From contig CAJMPJ010000052.1 in NCBI GenBank assembly GCA_905215155.1, forward strand, positions 1 to 23,970: 23,970 nt of DNA. The letters are read 5' to 3'. Shown here piece after piece: positions 15,128 through 23,010 of the stretch. Numbering within the stretch: position 1 is the stretch's first letter; each line of letters opens with the position of its first letter. The translations under genes and the position numbers were made by a program. The DNA is from an uncultured bacterium. Lineage in GTDB: Bacteria; Bacillota; Clostridia; Lachnospirales; Lachnospiraceae. The notes beneath the pieces are model-generated. The model saw only the letters and a list, made by a program, of their open reading frames with translations. It did not search any database and was not told the origin of the DNA.

Positions 15128-16036
15128 ATGGACAGAAAAAAAGAGTTTACAGGACACCTATTTGCGCTTATTACAATTTTCATTTGGGGTACTACATTTA
15201 TATCCACAAAGCTGCTTTTAGAAGCTTTTTCTCCAATAGAAATACTGTTTTTAAGGTTTACAATCGGTTTTGTTGTGTTACTGGCGGTTTACCCTCATAG
15301 GCTGAAAGTCAAGGAGAAAAAACGAGAATTATATTTTGCCGCCGCTGGTCTGTGCGGTGTTACACTATATTTCTTGCTCGAAAACATTGCTTTGACCTAT
15401 ACTTTTGCTTCTAATGTAGGTGTCATTATTTCCGTAGCACCATTTTTCACGGCTATTTTTGCACACTTATTTTTAGATGGTGAAAAATTGAGAGCGCAAT
15501 TCTTTATAGGTTTTGCAATTGCGGTTGTGGGAATTTTCCTTATTAGTTTTAATGGAAGCAGTAACTTGCAATTAAACCCATTGGGAGATATTCTGGCTAT
15601 TTTAGCTGCTGTGGTATGGGCTGCCTATTCCATCCTTACAAAGAAAATCAGCGGCTTTCATTACAATACCATTCAATCAACCCGAAGAATTTTCTTTTAT
15701 GGGCTGGTGTTTATGATACCTGCATTGTTAATATTTGGTTTCAAACCAAATATTAATCAGATGCTTCAGCCTGCCAATCTGTTTAATATCTTGTTCTTGG
15801 GATTGGGCGCCTCTGCTATGTGCTTTGTAACATGGAATTCGGCAGTTAAAATATTGGGGGCAGTAAAAACCAGCGTTTATATTTACATGGTTCCAGTCAT
15901 AACCGTTGTTACCTCGGTTATTGTGCTGAGTGAAATAATTACTGGAATTATGGTCTTTGGAATTTTACTTACATTATCGGGACTATTTATATCGGAGTTT
16001 AAAATCTCTGCAAAACAAAAGGAGCTGATAGAATGA
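15128..16036 (+). CDS. EamA/DMT-family transporter
   Basis: Inner-membrane exporter of the drug/metabolite transporter superfamily, with about ten hydrophobic segments in two EamA repeats. The first begins GHLFALITIFIWGTTFISTK and the second LNPLGDILAILAAVVWAAYS. 302 residues is the usual size. ATG 15128 has AGAGG 6 nt upstream; ATG 15104 overlaps the regulator stop and lacks a site. The gene overlaps the next one by 4 nt. Typical substrates are amino acids, nucleosides or drugs, but none can be assigned here. Confidence 0.88.
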   Translation: MDRKKEFTGHLFALITIFIWGTTFISTKLLLEAFSPIEILFLRFTIGFVVLLAVYPHRLKVKEKKRELYFAAAGLCGVTLYFLLENIALTYTFASNVGVIISVAPFFTAIFAHLFLDGEKLRAQFFIGFAIAVVGIFLISFNGSSNLQLNPLGDILAILAAVVWAAYSILTKKISGFHYNTIQSTRRIFFYGLVFMIPALLIFGFKPNINQMLQPANLFNILFLGLGASAMCFVTWNSAVKILGAVKTSVYIYMVPVITVVTSVIVLSEIITGIMVFGILLTLSGLFISEFKISAKQKELIE

Positions 16037-16455
16037 GCGATACTGCTATGAAATGTGTAATGATTATAGATTCGGAACTGCCAATTGGCATTATAGCAAA
16101 TACTTCTGCCATTTTAGGTATCACATTGGGAAAGCATATCCCTGAACAGATAGGCGAGGATGTAACAGACGCTTCGGGGCAATCCCACTTGGGTATTATT
16201 ACGATTCCAGTTACAATGCTTCGAGGAGATAAAGAAATTTTAAAAAACTTGCGGGAGCGTTTGTATAACCCGGAGTTTGCAGACTTAACCGTTGTTGATT
16301 TTTCTGATGTTGCGCAAAGCTGTAATATATACAGTGAATATATTGCAAAGGCGTCAATCACAACAGAGCAAGACCATAATTATTTTGGAATTGCCATTTA
16401 TGGGAATAAGAAAAAAGTAAACAAACTAACAGGTTTTATGCCGCTTTTAAGATAA
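16033..16455 (+). CDS. DUF2000 family protein
   Basis: 140-residue cytoplasmic protein matching the DUF2000 pattern: KCVMIIDSELPIGIIANTSA near the start, a GQSHLGIITIPVTML segment in the middle, and an SITTEQDHNYFGIAIYGNKK end. The family has a peptidyl-tRNA-hydrolase-like fold but no established function. ATG 16033 overlaps the exporter stop codon (ATGA) and has AAGGAG upstream, so it is translationally coupled. Its pairing with an EamA exporter and AraC regulator suggests a shared pathway; this is inference. Confidence 0.85.
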   Translation: MSDTAMKCVMIIDSELPIGIIANTSAILGITLGKHIPEQIGEDVTDASGQSHLGIITIPVTMLRGDKEILKNLRERLYNPEFADLTVVDFSDVAQSCNIYSEYIAKASITTEQDHNYFGIAIYGNKKKVNKLTGFMPLLR

Positions 16456-16556
16456 TATACATCGACTTAGAATCATAAAATATTTGTCGGCATACAAGAC
16501 ATAACTTTCTATTGCAATGTTGCAAAGGGTAGGTAACTAAATGCACGTTTTTTTTA

Positions 16557-16691
16557 GGACAAGCCTCCTATAAAATCTATGAGCAAAAAGTGACTGCTGA
16601 ACAATTACAAAAACTTTTCCCAAAGTATGAGAAAAGATTAGAAGCCATCACCTTAAACCTAATGGTGGTGGCTTTTTTTGTTTCCTCATAG
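16557..16691 (+). pseudogene. C-terminal remnant of an unidentified element gene
   Basis: The frame reads GQASYKIYEQKVTAEQLQKL, then FPKYEKRLEAIT, and continues through a terminator hairpin to a TAG at 16689. It has no start codon or ribosome site. The helical, Lys/Glu-rich pattern resembles the tail of a larger element-encoded protein, which I cannot name. It probably marks DNA lost between the cargo and the recombinase module. Confidence 0.3.
16643..16679 (+). terminator. Rho-independent terminator
   Basis: AGCCATCACC (16643-16652) pairs with GGTGGTGGCT (16664-16673) with one G-U pair, followed by a run of seven T. It isolates the cargo from the recombinase module. Confidence 0.8.
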
Positions 16692-16738
16692 GACAATTTG
16701 GGCAATTCATATACTTGGAAAGGAGGGGGCGGTTGTGA

Positions 16739-17002
16739 TTGAAGAAACGTATCCCAATTTCAGAGTTGGCAAACGTGGACATAGAAGCAGTAAACAAAGA
16801 GGATTTAGTTGATGTCAGCGGTTTCACCTTTGATACAACTGTGCCGCAGGAACAACGTGCGGCGGAAATTATAGCAGCAGTAAAAAATCCCTATTGTTTT
16901 CGTGTGGGTGATATGGGCGTAAAATTGGAGTTTTCCGAGGATGCCCCTGCCCTGCAAGATGTGTTTGCCGACTTTCTAAAACGCAAGAAAAGCGGCCTGT
17001 AA
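16739..17002 (+). CDS. DUF6870-like small recombinase-associated protein
   Basis: 87-residue soluble protein. It is clearly related to the 86-residue product at 20682-20942: both have a GLVDI/DLVDV-type segment, an FDTTVPQEQR/IDTNLPPEQR segment, a VKNPYCF core, a GD..V motif and a C-terminal basic helix. From memory this matches DUF6870, whose members lie beside serine recombinases. The start is TTG 16739, the only start in frame, after a GGAGGGGG stretch; the N-terminal length agrees with the paralogue. It precedes recombinase 1 by 85 nt. A role as regulator or directionality partner of the recombinase is inferred only from the conserved pairing. Confidence 0.75.
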   Translation: MKKRIPISELANVDIEAVNKEDLVDVSGFTFDTTVPQEQRAAEIIAAVKNPYCFRVGDMGVKLEFSEDAPALQDVFADFLKRKKSGL

Positions 17003-17027
17003 AGCCAGTTTGCAGGCCGTGACAACA

Positions 17028-17056
17028 TTGTTTGCCTTATACCCAAATGGTATAAT
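17028..17056 (+). promoter_or_regulatory. Promoter of recombinase 1
   Basis: TTGTTT (17028-17033), 17-nt spacer, TATAAT (17051-17056), 31 nt before the start codon. A CGGCCTG/CAGGCCG hairpin (16993-17019) just upstream could end the DUF6870-like transcript. The ATGGTATAAT around the -10 recurs upstream of recombinase 2 (minus strand, -10 at 20629-20634). Confidence 0.65.
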
Positions 17057-17087
17057 ATAGGTGTAAGGGGACAGAAAGGAGGCCGCT

Positions 17088-18785
17088 ATGGCGCGGAAAA
17101 GCCGATCTAATATTTCACAAACATCTATGGTGAGAAAATCCCCCAAAATATGGTACGTTGGACTTTACATTAGATTGTCCAAAGAGGATGAACATCCGCT
17201 AAAACATGACGATTCGGAAAGTGTTAAAAACCAGGAAAAAATCCTAAGAGCGCATTTTGCCGCTATGGACGATGGAGATACCTATGAGATTGTCAAGGTA
17301 TTTATTGACGATGGCATATCTGGTACAACAGACGAGGAACGAGAAGATTTTCAAGATATGCTTAACTTTATTGAAGCAGGAAAGATAAATTGTGTCGCTG
17401 TGAAAGACTTGGCACGTTCTTTCCGTAACTATGGCGATCAGGGCTATTATTTAGATGATTACTTTCCCCGCCATGATATACGCTTCATATCGTTGTATCA
17501 TCAAACACTGGACAGCTATAAAGACCCACGCAATATGCGCAGCATTGCCGTACCAATACAAGGCGTAATGAATGAAAATCATTGTGCCGAAACTTCCGAT
17601 AAAGTCCGGGCGGTATTTAACATGAAGCGGAGCAACGGGGAGCATATCGGCTCATTTGCCCCCTTTGGGTATTTGAAGCACCCAGAGAATAAAAACGCTT
17701 TAGTCATTGACGAAGCCGCCGCCGTTGTTGTCCGGGATATTTACACCATGTTTTTAGACGGTATGAGCAAAAATGCGATTGTAAGAAATTTGAATGAACA
17801 TGGCGTCTTATGCCCGGCGGCATATAAGCGGGAGGTTCTAAAGCAGAAATATACCAATCCAAGTCTTGACCCTGTTAAAAGACCCCTATGGACAGCAACC
17901 TCGATTACTGCCATATTAAAAAACCGTATGTATTGCGGTGATATGGTGCAGGGCCGCTACCGCAAGAAAAGCTATAAAATCCATGTGCAGGAAAGAATGC
18001 CCGAAGAAGAATGGTATATCGTGGAAAATACCCATGAGCCAATCATAGAACGGGCAATCTTTGAAAAAGTGCAGGCATTGCTGCTAAAAGATACCAGAAC
18101 CGGACCACAGCAGAAAAAACTGTATTTATTCAGTGGTTTTCTACGCTGTGCGGATTGCGGCAAAGCAATGGCCCGAAGTCAAGTTAAAGGTACAGTATAC
18201 TACTTCTGCCGTACCTACAAAGACCAGTCCAAAACAGCTTGCACGAAGCATTCTATCAAGCACAACCGATTAGAAGCGGCTGTCCTCTATGCGGTTCAGC
18301 AACAGGTCTACTTAGCGGTCCATTACTCCAATACGATTGATTATATCAATAAAGCTCCTATACACAAAAGCCAGTTTGTCAAATTACAGAACGTATTAGA
18401 GCAAAAAGAAAAAGAGCTTGCAAAAATCACACGATATAAACAGGCGGTTTGGCAGGACTGGAAAGACGGAGAAATATCACATATGGACTATCTTCATATG
18501 CGGGAAGATTATGACAATCAGGTGCAGGAGCTTACACAGGTGATCAAAACACTTAGAACAGAAAAGGAAGAACTTGAAAATGGCATTGATGCCGAAAGTC
18601 CTTTCTTAGCAGTTTTCAAACAATTTCAGAACATTGAGAAGCTGACAAGGGATATTCTAACCGAGCTTGTGGAGCAAATCAAAGTACATGAAAACGGCAG
18701 CATCAGTGTAAAGTTTAAATTTGCAGATGAACTACGCCGGTGCACTGATTATATAGAAATCAACACCCCATATGAAGCGGTTTAA
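17088..18785 (+). CDS. Large serine recombinase 1 (TnpX-type)
   Basis: 565-residue site-specific recombinase expected to integrate and excise element 1. Resolvase domain at about 24-165, with the catalytic Ser31 in LYIRLSKED and the active-site arginines in KDLARSFRN (110, 113). A recombinase domain (about 173-300) includes RPLWTATSITAILKNRMYCG. A zinc ribbon has Cys354, Cys357, Cys374 and Cys385. A coiled-coil stretch (about 418-500) and a DUF4368-like tail follow. All key residues are present, so it looks active. ATG 17088 has a GGAGG site. The gene ends 48 nt before the right GT core of element 1, the usual place for such genes. It is homologous throughout to recombinase 2. Confidence 0.92.
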   Translation: MARKSRSNISQTSMVRKSPKIWYVGLYIRLSKEDEHPLKHDDSESVKNQEKILRAHFAAMDDGDTYEIVKVFIDDGISGTTDEEREDFQDMLNFIEAGKINCVAVKDLARSFRNYGDQGYYLDDYFPRHDIRFISLYHQTLDSYKDPRNMRSIAVPIQGVMNENHCAETSDKVRAVFNMKRSNGEHIGSFAPFGYLKHPENKNALVIDEAAAVVVRDIYTMFLDGMSKNAIVRNLNEHGVLCPAAYKREVLKQKYTNPSLDPVKRPLWTATSITAILKNRMYCGDMVQGRYRKKSYKIHVQERMPEEEWYIVENTHEPIIERAIFEKVQALLLKDTRTGPQQKKLYLFSGFLRCADCGKAMARSQVKGTVYYFCRTYKDQSKTACTKHSIKHNRLEAAVLYAVQQQVYLAVHYSNTIDYINKAPIHKSQFVKLQNVLEQKEKELAKITRYKQAVWQDWKDGEISHMDYLHMREDYDNQVQELTQVIKTLRTEKEELENGIDAESPFLAVFKQFQNIEKLTRDILTELVEQIKVHENGSISVKFKFADELRRCTDYIEINTPYEAV

Positions 18786-18810
18786 CAGACCGCTAAAAAA
18801 GAGGCATTTT

Positions 18811-18833
18811 GTTTTCCTAATAATAGTGCCCCG
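18811..18833 (-). repeat. Right terminal arm of element 1 (attR half)
   Basis: 23 nt starting GTTTTCCT and ending GTGCCCCG, directly before the GT core at 18834-18835. Inverse of 12755-12777 with four mismatches, all in the middle. Joined across one GT in a circle, the two arms would form a 48-bp near-palindromic attP. Confidence 0.8.
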
Positions 18834-18835
18834 GT

Positions 18836-18853
18836 GTCGCCGGTAGGTCCGGT
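18836..18853 (-). other. Single collagen repeat unit stranded between the two elements
   Basis: 18 bp, one Gly-Asp-Thr-Gly-Pro-Thr unit on the minus strand. It is identical to the first unit right of element 2 (23910-23927). It belongs to the interrupted collagen-like gene. Its last two bases are the left GT core of element 2 and the two bases before it the right GT core of element 1. Being a multiple of three, it keeps the frame when both elements are removed. Confidence 0.8.
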
Positions 18854-18876
18854 GGCTGCATGTATTTTATGACAAC
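18854..18876 (+). repeat. Left terminal arm of element 2
   Basis: 23 nt after the GT core, ending TTATGACAAC. It matches the inverse of 23885-23907 at 18 of 23 positions. Positions 16-23 from the core (A.GA.AAC) are shared with both arms of element 1. Confidence 0.75.
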
Positions 18877-18914
18877 GTTGTGTAAATTAAAATGAGAATG
18901 GATAAAGCCGCTTT

Positions 18915-20597
18915 TTAGCTGACTTTGTTATTCTCTACAACGGTTAATTCTTTTCTGTTGTTTTCGATAAACTCCACTATGCGACGGTGTTGGTCTGCAA
19001 AATTAAAGTCTATCGTTACGTCGCCGCCCTCGTGGATATGGATAACTTTGATTAGCTCGGCAACAATACCCCGGTCAAGGCTGCATATGTTTTTGTACTT
19101 GCGGAAAGCGTCAAAGTAAGGATTGTCAGAAGTTACCCCCTGCGCCCTATCCTTATTTTCTTCTTCGAGTTTGGTTATATCCTGCTTTAGCTGCTGTTCC
19201 TTTTCCTCAAACTCTTTTTTCATACGGTGGTATTCCTCACGGGTAATATCGCCGTTTTTCCAATCCACATAAAGCCCTGTGCTGATACCCGAAATCTTTT
19301 CAAGCTCCTGTTTCCGCAGCTTGATAGAAGCGGTCAGCCGTTTGGAAATGGTGCGGGGGGCGGGAGCATTGTTTATGTCGTCGATAAGCTCTGCCATACC
19401 GTCAATCAGTGCAATTTGCTTTTGAATAGTTTCCAGAACAATACTTTCGAGCTTATCATTTCTAATGGAGTGTCGGGTACATAACCCCGTTGTGTTATTT
19501 GTCCTGCAAGCATAATACACAAGATTTTTTGATGTTCTGCGTCCCATTGATTTTCCGCAATCGGCACAACGCAGGAATCCGGAAAAGGTGTATAGCTGCC
19601 CGGACCGTGGAGCGGTTCGCGTGTCCCTTTGCATTAGCTCCTGTGCTTTATCAAAGGTTTGTTTGTCAATAATCGGTTCGTGGGTGTTTTCAACAATGAA
19701 CCATTCGCTTTCAGGTGTGTTGATCCTTGTATGCACCTTATAGCTCTTTACTTTCTGCTTTCCCTGCACCATATGACCTAAGTACATTTGATTGGTAAGA
19801 ATAGCGGTAATGCTGCGGGCAGACCATAACGGTTCATTATTCAAAATGGCGGGATTATGGTACTTCATGCCGTTTTGCCGTTTATAAGCGGCAGGGCAAG
19901 GGGTTCCCATGCCGATTAGCTTTTTAACAATCCCGTTTTTGCTCATTCCGTCACGGACATACCAGTGAAAAATATCCTGCACAATCGGGGCGGTTTCATT
20001 ATCCACAATTAAGCAATGTTTGTCGTCAGGGTCTTTTAAGTAACCATATGGTGCAAATGCTCCGATAAACTCACCCTTTTTGCGCTTCATGTTAAAGGTT
20101 CCCCGGACTTTGATTGAGGTTTCCCGGCAGTGGTTTTCATTGTACATACTCTGGATAGAAACGCCCATTTCGTAAACTTCATCAGGATTTTTGTAGCTAT
20201 CCAGTTTGGGAAGCTCCAAAGAAATAAAACGCACATCTTTTACAACAAATAGATGTTGCAGATACTTTTTGCACTCCCAATCATTACGGCTCAAACGCGA
20301 CAAGTCTTTGACTATGACACAATTTACAATGCCTTTGTCAATATCTTCAAGCATACGCTGAAAATTTTCCCGGTCGCTGTCTGTGCCGGTGCAGCCGTCG
20401 TCGATATAAATGTCCACAAGCTGGATTTTTTCCACAAGCATGAGGTTTTTCAAATACTCGTTTAATCGTTGACGTTGGTTTTTTACGCTGTAGCTTTCGT
20501 CGTTTCCGTCTTCTCTGGACAGCCGGATATACAAAGCTGCTTTCCATAGAGCGAGGATTTGTTTGGTTTTATCAAGGCTTTTTCTTACACGAGCCAT
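18915..20597 (-). CDS. Large serine recombinase 2 (TnpX-type)
   Basis: 560-residue recombinase for element 2. Catalytic Ser27 in LYIRLSRED and the arginines in KDLSRLSRN (101, 104) define the resolvase domain. A recombinase domain follows with NEPLWSARSITAILTNQMYL. The zinc ribbon uses Cys344, Cys347, Cys364 and Cys373, with a coiled coil at about 400-490 and a C-terminal DUF4368-like part. Everything expected for activity is present. Start ATG 20597 has GGGAGG upstream. It differs from recombinase 1 in the N-terminal and coiled-coil parts but shares long blocks such as NENHC.ETS.KVR and IVENTHEPII. It ends 61 nt from the left GT core. Confidence 0.92.
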   Translation of the reverse strand: MARVRKSLDKTKQILALWKAALYIRLSREDGNDESYSVKNQRQRLNEYLKNLMLVEKIQLVDIYIDDGCTGTDSDRENFQRMLEDIDKGIVNCVIVKDLSRLSRNDWECKKYLQHLFVVKDVRFISLELPKLDSYKNPDEVYEMGVSIQSMYNENHCRETSIKVRGTFNMKRKKGEFIGAFAPYGYLKDPDDKHCLIVDNETAPIVQDIFHWYVRDGMSKNGIVKKLIGMGTPCPAAYKRQNGMKYHNPAILNNEPLWSARSITAILTNQMYLGHMVQGKQKVKSYKVHTRINTPESEWFIVENTHEPIIDKQTFDKAQELMQRDTRTAPRSGQLYTFSGFLRCADCGKSMGRRTSKNLVYYACRTNNTTGLCTRHSIRNDKLESIVLETIQKQIALIDGMAELIDDINNAPAPRTISKRLTASIKLRKQELEKISGISTGLYVDWKNGDITREEYHRMKKEFEEKEQQLKQDITKLEEENKDRAQGVTSDNPYFDAFRKYKNICSLDRGIVAELIKVIHIHEGGDVTIDFNFADQHRRIVEFIENNRKELTVVENNKVS

Positions 20598-20681
20598 TAT
20601 ACCTCCCGTCCTCTATAATCACATTATAATTATACCATAGAGCTTAAAAGTTATTGTATATGATGTGTGAGTTCAATTTAT

Positions 20682-20942
20682 TTAGACTTTTTTTAAACTG
20701 ATAAAAAAGTTTTTCAGCTTACTTTTTAGCTCGTCACCCGCAGGCTCAAATCTTACACGAACGGCACTGTCACCGCACAAAAAGCAATAAGGGTTCTTTA
20801 CCTGTTCTAAATAATTTAACATTCTTTGTTCCGGGGGCAGGTTCGTGTCAATTTTGATTCTACGAATATCCACAAGCCCGGTTTTATCTATCTTTTCTAT
20901 TCCTGACAGGCTCATTTCGTCCAGTTGTTTTACTGTCAACAT
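20682..20942 (-). CDS. DUF6870-like small recombinase-associated protein, second copy
   Basis: 86-residue paralogue of the product at 16739-17002, placed in the same relation to its recombinase (84 nt upstream of it). Shared features are the GLVDI segment, TNLPPEQR, VKNPYCFLCGDSAVRVRF and a basic C-terminal helix. Here NPYCFLCG has two Cys; the other copy has one. ATG 20942 has a strong GGAGG site. It has no recognisable DNA-binding motif by eye. Function unknown; the conserved gene pair suggests a role in recombination control. Confidence 0.75.
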   Translation of the reverse strand: MLTVKQLDEMSLSGIEKIDKTGLVDIRRIKIDTNLPPEQRMLNYLEQVKNPYCFLCGDSAVRVRFEPAGDELKSKLKNFFISLKKV

Positions 20943-21025
20943 TTGTTCCCCCTCCTTTTAAGTATTCAATACAGCATATGCGAAACCGCTTGTCCGTCAG
21001 TACTGTACTGTGCTGATTTGCAAAA

Positions 21026-21052
21026 TGCCCGGCTGCATCGTGCAACCGGGCA
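21026..21052 (-). terminator. Terminator-like hairpin
   Basis: TGCCCGG and CCGGGCA enclose a second stem TGCA/TGCA with a 3-nt loop. On the minus strand TTTT precedes and ATTTTGC follows, so it could stop transcripts in either direction. Confidence 0.55.
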
Positions 21053-21233
21053 AAAGTAAATTACTAGCAATTATATGATGATATGTCTGTTCGTCTTGAT
21101 AGACAGAATATTCTGTAATAATTATCATATAACTTTTGAATGACACGTTGATGTACAAAAAGGTTATATAGATAACTTAATATGGTTGCAACAAATGTGC
21201 AGCGGTATAGAATGTATTGCACAACACATAAAA

Positions 21234-21265
21234 AATCCTCCCCAACCTAATGGTTTTGGAGGATT
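21234..21265 (-). terminator. Terminator downstream of the 147-residue unknown gene
   Basis: AATCCTCC pairs with GGAGGATT, with an inner AACC/GGTT stem. On the minus strand it is followed by a run of T. It lies about 155 nt after the stop codon at 21421. Confidence 0.65.
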
Positions 21266-21420
21266 AAATATTTAGGTACATTGGAACACCGGCCAAAACA
21301 CCATTTTTAATATTTGGCAGGTATAATTTTAATGTTCCCTAGAGTTTAAAAAAGAACAGAATACAGATTACTACTGATTTCCGTTCTTACATTATAATTG
21401 CTTTACAATAAAATATGTCA

Positions 21421-21864
21421 TTAGTCGTTCCTGCTTTGTTCTTCTATTGAAATACTAAAGTTTTCCCAACATGGGGTCATGATTATATTAAAAACTTCTA
21501 CTTCATCATCGGACACATTATACAAATACAATTCAGTGCCATAATGAGTACTACAAAAATTATCGCCGATATTGATTGTAAAAAAAATAGTCATTTTATT
21601 GTAAATAGTTTTATCCATCGGTTCAGGCATAGACAAGAATTCTTTTATCATTTGTTCTGATACAACACCTTTAATTACTGTTTCATAATTACTTTCGTCC
21701 TGAAAAAGACTACCATAAGTCAAGGCTTTTTTAATTTCCTTGTATTCTTCATTCCAACAACGGATTTCAAATTTATCTCCCTGTTTTACAAAATGATGAA
21801 TAATTTTTTTCCACCAGTCAGAATTAACATTACGGTCTAACATTTGAACTTGTATAGTTTTCAT
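21421..21864 (-). CDS. Hypothetical protein, possible immunity-type cargo
   Basis: 147 residues, acidic, soluble, without signal peptide or membrane segment. ATG 21864 follows an AAGGAGAG site. The sequence is rich in aromatic residues (VNSDWWKKIIHHFVKQGDKF, then KMTIFFTINIGDNF) and has no motif I recognise. The size, alpha/beta pattern and position after a secreted-protein gene would fit a small immunity or cytoplasmic partner, but that rests on context only. A palindrome at 21951-21973 lies upstream, and its own terminator follows. Confidence 0.6.
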   Translation of the reverse strand: MKTIQVQMLDRNVNSDWWKKIIHHFVKQGDKFEIRCWNEEYKEIKKALTYGSLFQDESNYETVIKGVVSEQMIKEFLSMPEPMDKTIYNKMTIFFTINIGDNFCSTHYGTELYLYNVSDDEVEVFNIIMTPCWENFSISIEEQSRND

Positions 21865-21950
21865 TTCTTTCTCTCCTTAATGAGGATAGTAACGTAAAAT
21901 GCCATGTGAAAAAATCGTACATATTATCTTTCTCTGAAACCATTGATATT

Positions 21951-21973
21951 ATTTAAAATCAACCATTTTAAAT
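21951..21973. promoter_or_regulatory. Palindrome upstream of the 147-residue unknown gene
   Basis: Perfect 8-bp arms ATTTAAAA (21951-21958) and TTTTAAAT (21966-21973) with a 7-nt centre, about 87 nt before the start codon. A possible operator; it is very AT-rich, so chance is not excluded. Confidence 0.35.
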
Positions 21974-22052
21974 AGGTGTAAACTTGGCATTACAATGTGA
22001 TTTAGTATAGATTAGCACTTTTTAACTCAATCGTCTATGAGTTAGTAAAAGA

Positions 22053-22069
22053 GGCTGTAGTGAACAGCC
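22053..22069 (-). terminator. Terminator of the secreted-protein operon
   Basis: GGCTGT/ACAGCC arms with a 5-nt loop. On the minus strand TCTTTT follows. It lies 17 nt after the stop codon at 22086. A second small hairpin (AACTCA/TGAGTT, 22024-22043) comes next. Confidence 0.65.
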
Positions 22070-22085
22070 CCTTATAACTTCTTAA

Positions 22086-22745
22086 TCAATAATTAACTAA
22101 AGTTGGGTCTGAAAGTGGAATAACAGGTACCGGATCCATAGGTATTAATAAGTCTGCAATTACAACAATAACTACGCCCCAAATTGCAATAGTTGCAAGC
22201 CAATCAGCTTCTGATAACGCAGCTTGTACTACATTTTTAGCAGCGGCAACAATATCACCAACAGCGGATGTCCAATTCTTATAACAATTATCTATTACAA
22301 CTTTTTTAGATACACTTTCATATACATAAAGGCAACTGCTGTTTCCTGATGAATATTTAACAATATGATAGTTAGCGATATCTCTACCGTTACTTGTTTT
22401 AGCAATATGAAAATTAATATGGTTTACGTTCCCCATACCAGGAACATATCCAGTATGTGGATTGGTTATTTTAAGTTCCAGATTACCTACTTTAACAGGT
22501 CCCCAAGCCAATCCAGCACTTTGTAAGCTTACTTTGCCATTAGAGTTAAAAGAGTCATCAATGACTTTATTAAGTACATCATTTACTATTTCATTTTCTG
22601 CAACCGGCAGAGAAAGGTCATTTGAATAGTTATTAGCGTTAGATAATGTCTTAGGTGTTTCGGCTGCCAGTGCCTTAACGTTCATAGACATTACCAATGA
22701 AAAGATTAACGTAAAACTTAATAACTTTTTAATCATTTTTCCCAT
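22086..22745 (-). CDS. Secreted protein with C-terminal hydrophobic segment, bacteriocin-like
   Basis: 219 residues. An N-terminal signal peptide (KKLLSFTLIFSLVMSMNVKA) ends at an ALAAE cleavage site. The mature part has a beta-rich middle with His-containing motifs (NVNHINFHIAKTS, then DIANYHIVKYSSG) and two Cys, in NSSCLYVYES and VIDNCYKNW, that could form a disulfide. A helix and a strongly hydrophobic segment (ATIAIWGVVIVVIADLLI) follow near the C-terminus, then a Pro-rich end. ATG 22745 has GGGAG upstream. It is the last gene of an operon whose two upstream members are broken. The layout (secreted pro-protein with a membrane-active tail) resembles SdpC-like or other bacteriocins in plan, not in sequence. 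Function unproven. Confidence 0.65.
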   Translation of the reverse strand: MGKMIKKLLSFTLIFSLVMSMNVKALAAETPKTLSNANNYSNDLSLPVAENEIVNDVLNKVIDDSFNSNGKVSLQSAGLAWGPVKVGNLELKITNPHTGYVPGMGNVNHINFHIAKTSNGRDIANYHIVKYSSGNSSCLYVYESVSKKVVIDNCYKNWTSAVGDIVAAAKNVVQAALSEADWLATIAIWGVVIVVIADLLIPMDPVPVIPLSDPTLVNY

Positions 22746-22759
22746 AATAAACTCCCTAC

Positions 22760-23003
22760 TTAGATTTTACTTTTTTCAAATATTTTGGTAACAGCAACAT
22801 ATAGGGTAGCAAGTACTACAACACTTATTAAGAAATAACAAATTTTAAAAAGTACTTGTTGCCCGCTTTATCCTTTAAAAAACCAGAGCATAGACCATAA
22901 CAGAAAAATGGATAGCATAACATAATTATTCCGTTTTTTCTTAATAAATAACATAGACAAAAATCAATAACAAAATCAATGCTAAAAAAATCCCCAGGTT
23001 CAT
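22760..23003 (-). pseudogene. Frameshifted small membrane protein
   Basis: ATG 23003 opens MNLGIFLALILLLIFVYVIY and stops. A shift at that point continues as RKKRNNYVMLSIFLLWSMLW, then an in-frame TAA, then CYFLISVVVLATLYVAVTKI and a stop at 22760. Read together it is a membrane protein of about 80 residues with three hydrophobic segments, between two secreted-protein genes. It could have been the export or immunity partner of the secreted protein. No family is recognised. Confidence 0.45.
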
Positions 23004-23010
23004 TGACGTA

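Larger units (their letters stand above)
12755..18835. mobile_element. Integrated serine-recombinase element 1 (about 6.1 kb)
   Basis: Bounded by GT dinucleotides (12753-12754 and 18834-18835) with 23-nt inverted arms just inside each. Contents from left: a transposase remnant (minus), then on the plus strand a PhzF-like gene, AraC regulator, EamA exporter, DUF2000 gene, a remnant with terminator, a DUF6870-like gene and the recombinase, which ends 48 nt from the right core. It interrupts the collagen-like gene. No intact mobilisation gene is seen, so it may move only by excision/integration or with help. Confidence 0.8.
20943..21420. other. Non-coding stretch with two hairpins
   Basis: About 480 nt with no gene seen. 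It holds the two minus-strand terminator-like hairpins listed separately (21026-21052 and 21234-21265) and must contain the promoter of the DUF6870-like/recombinase 2 unit. Confidence 0.4.
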
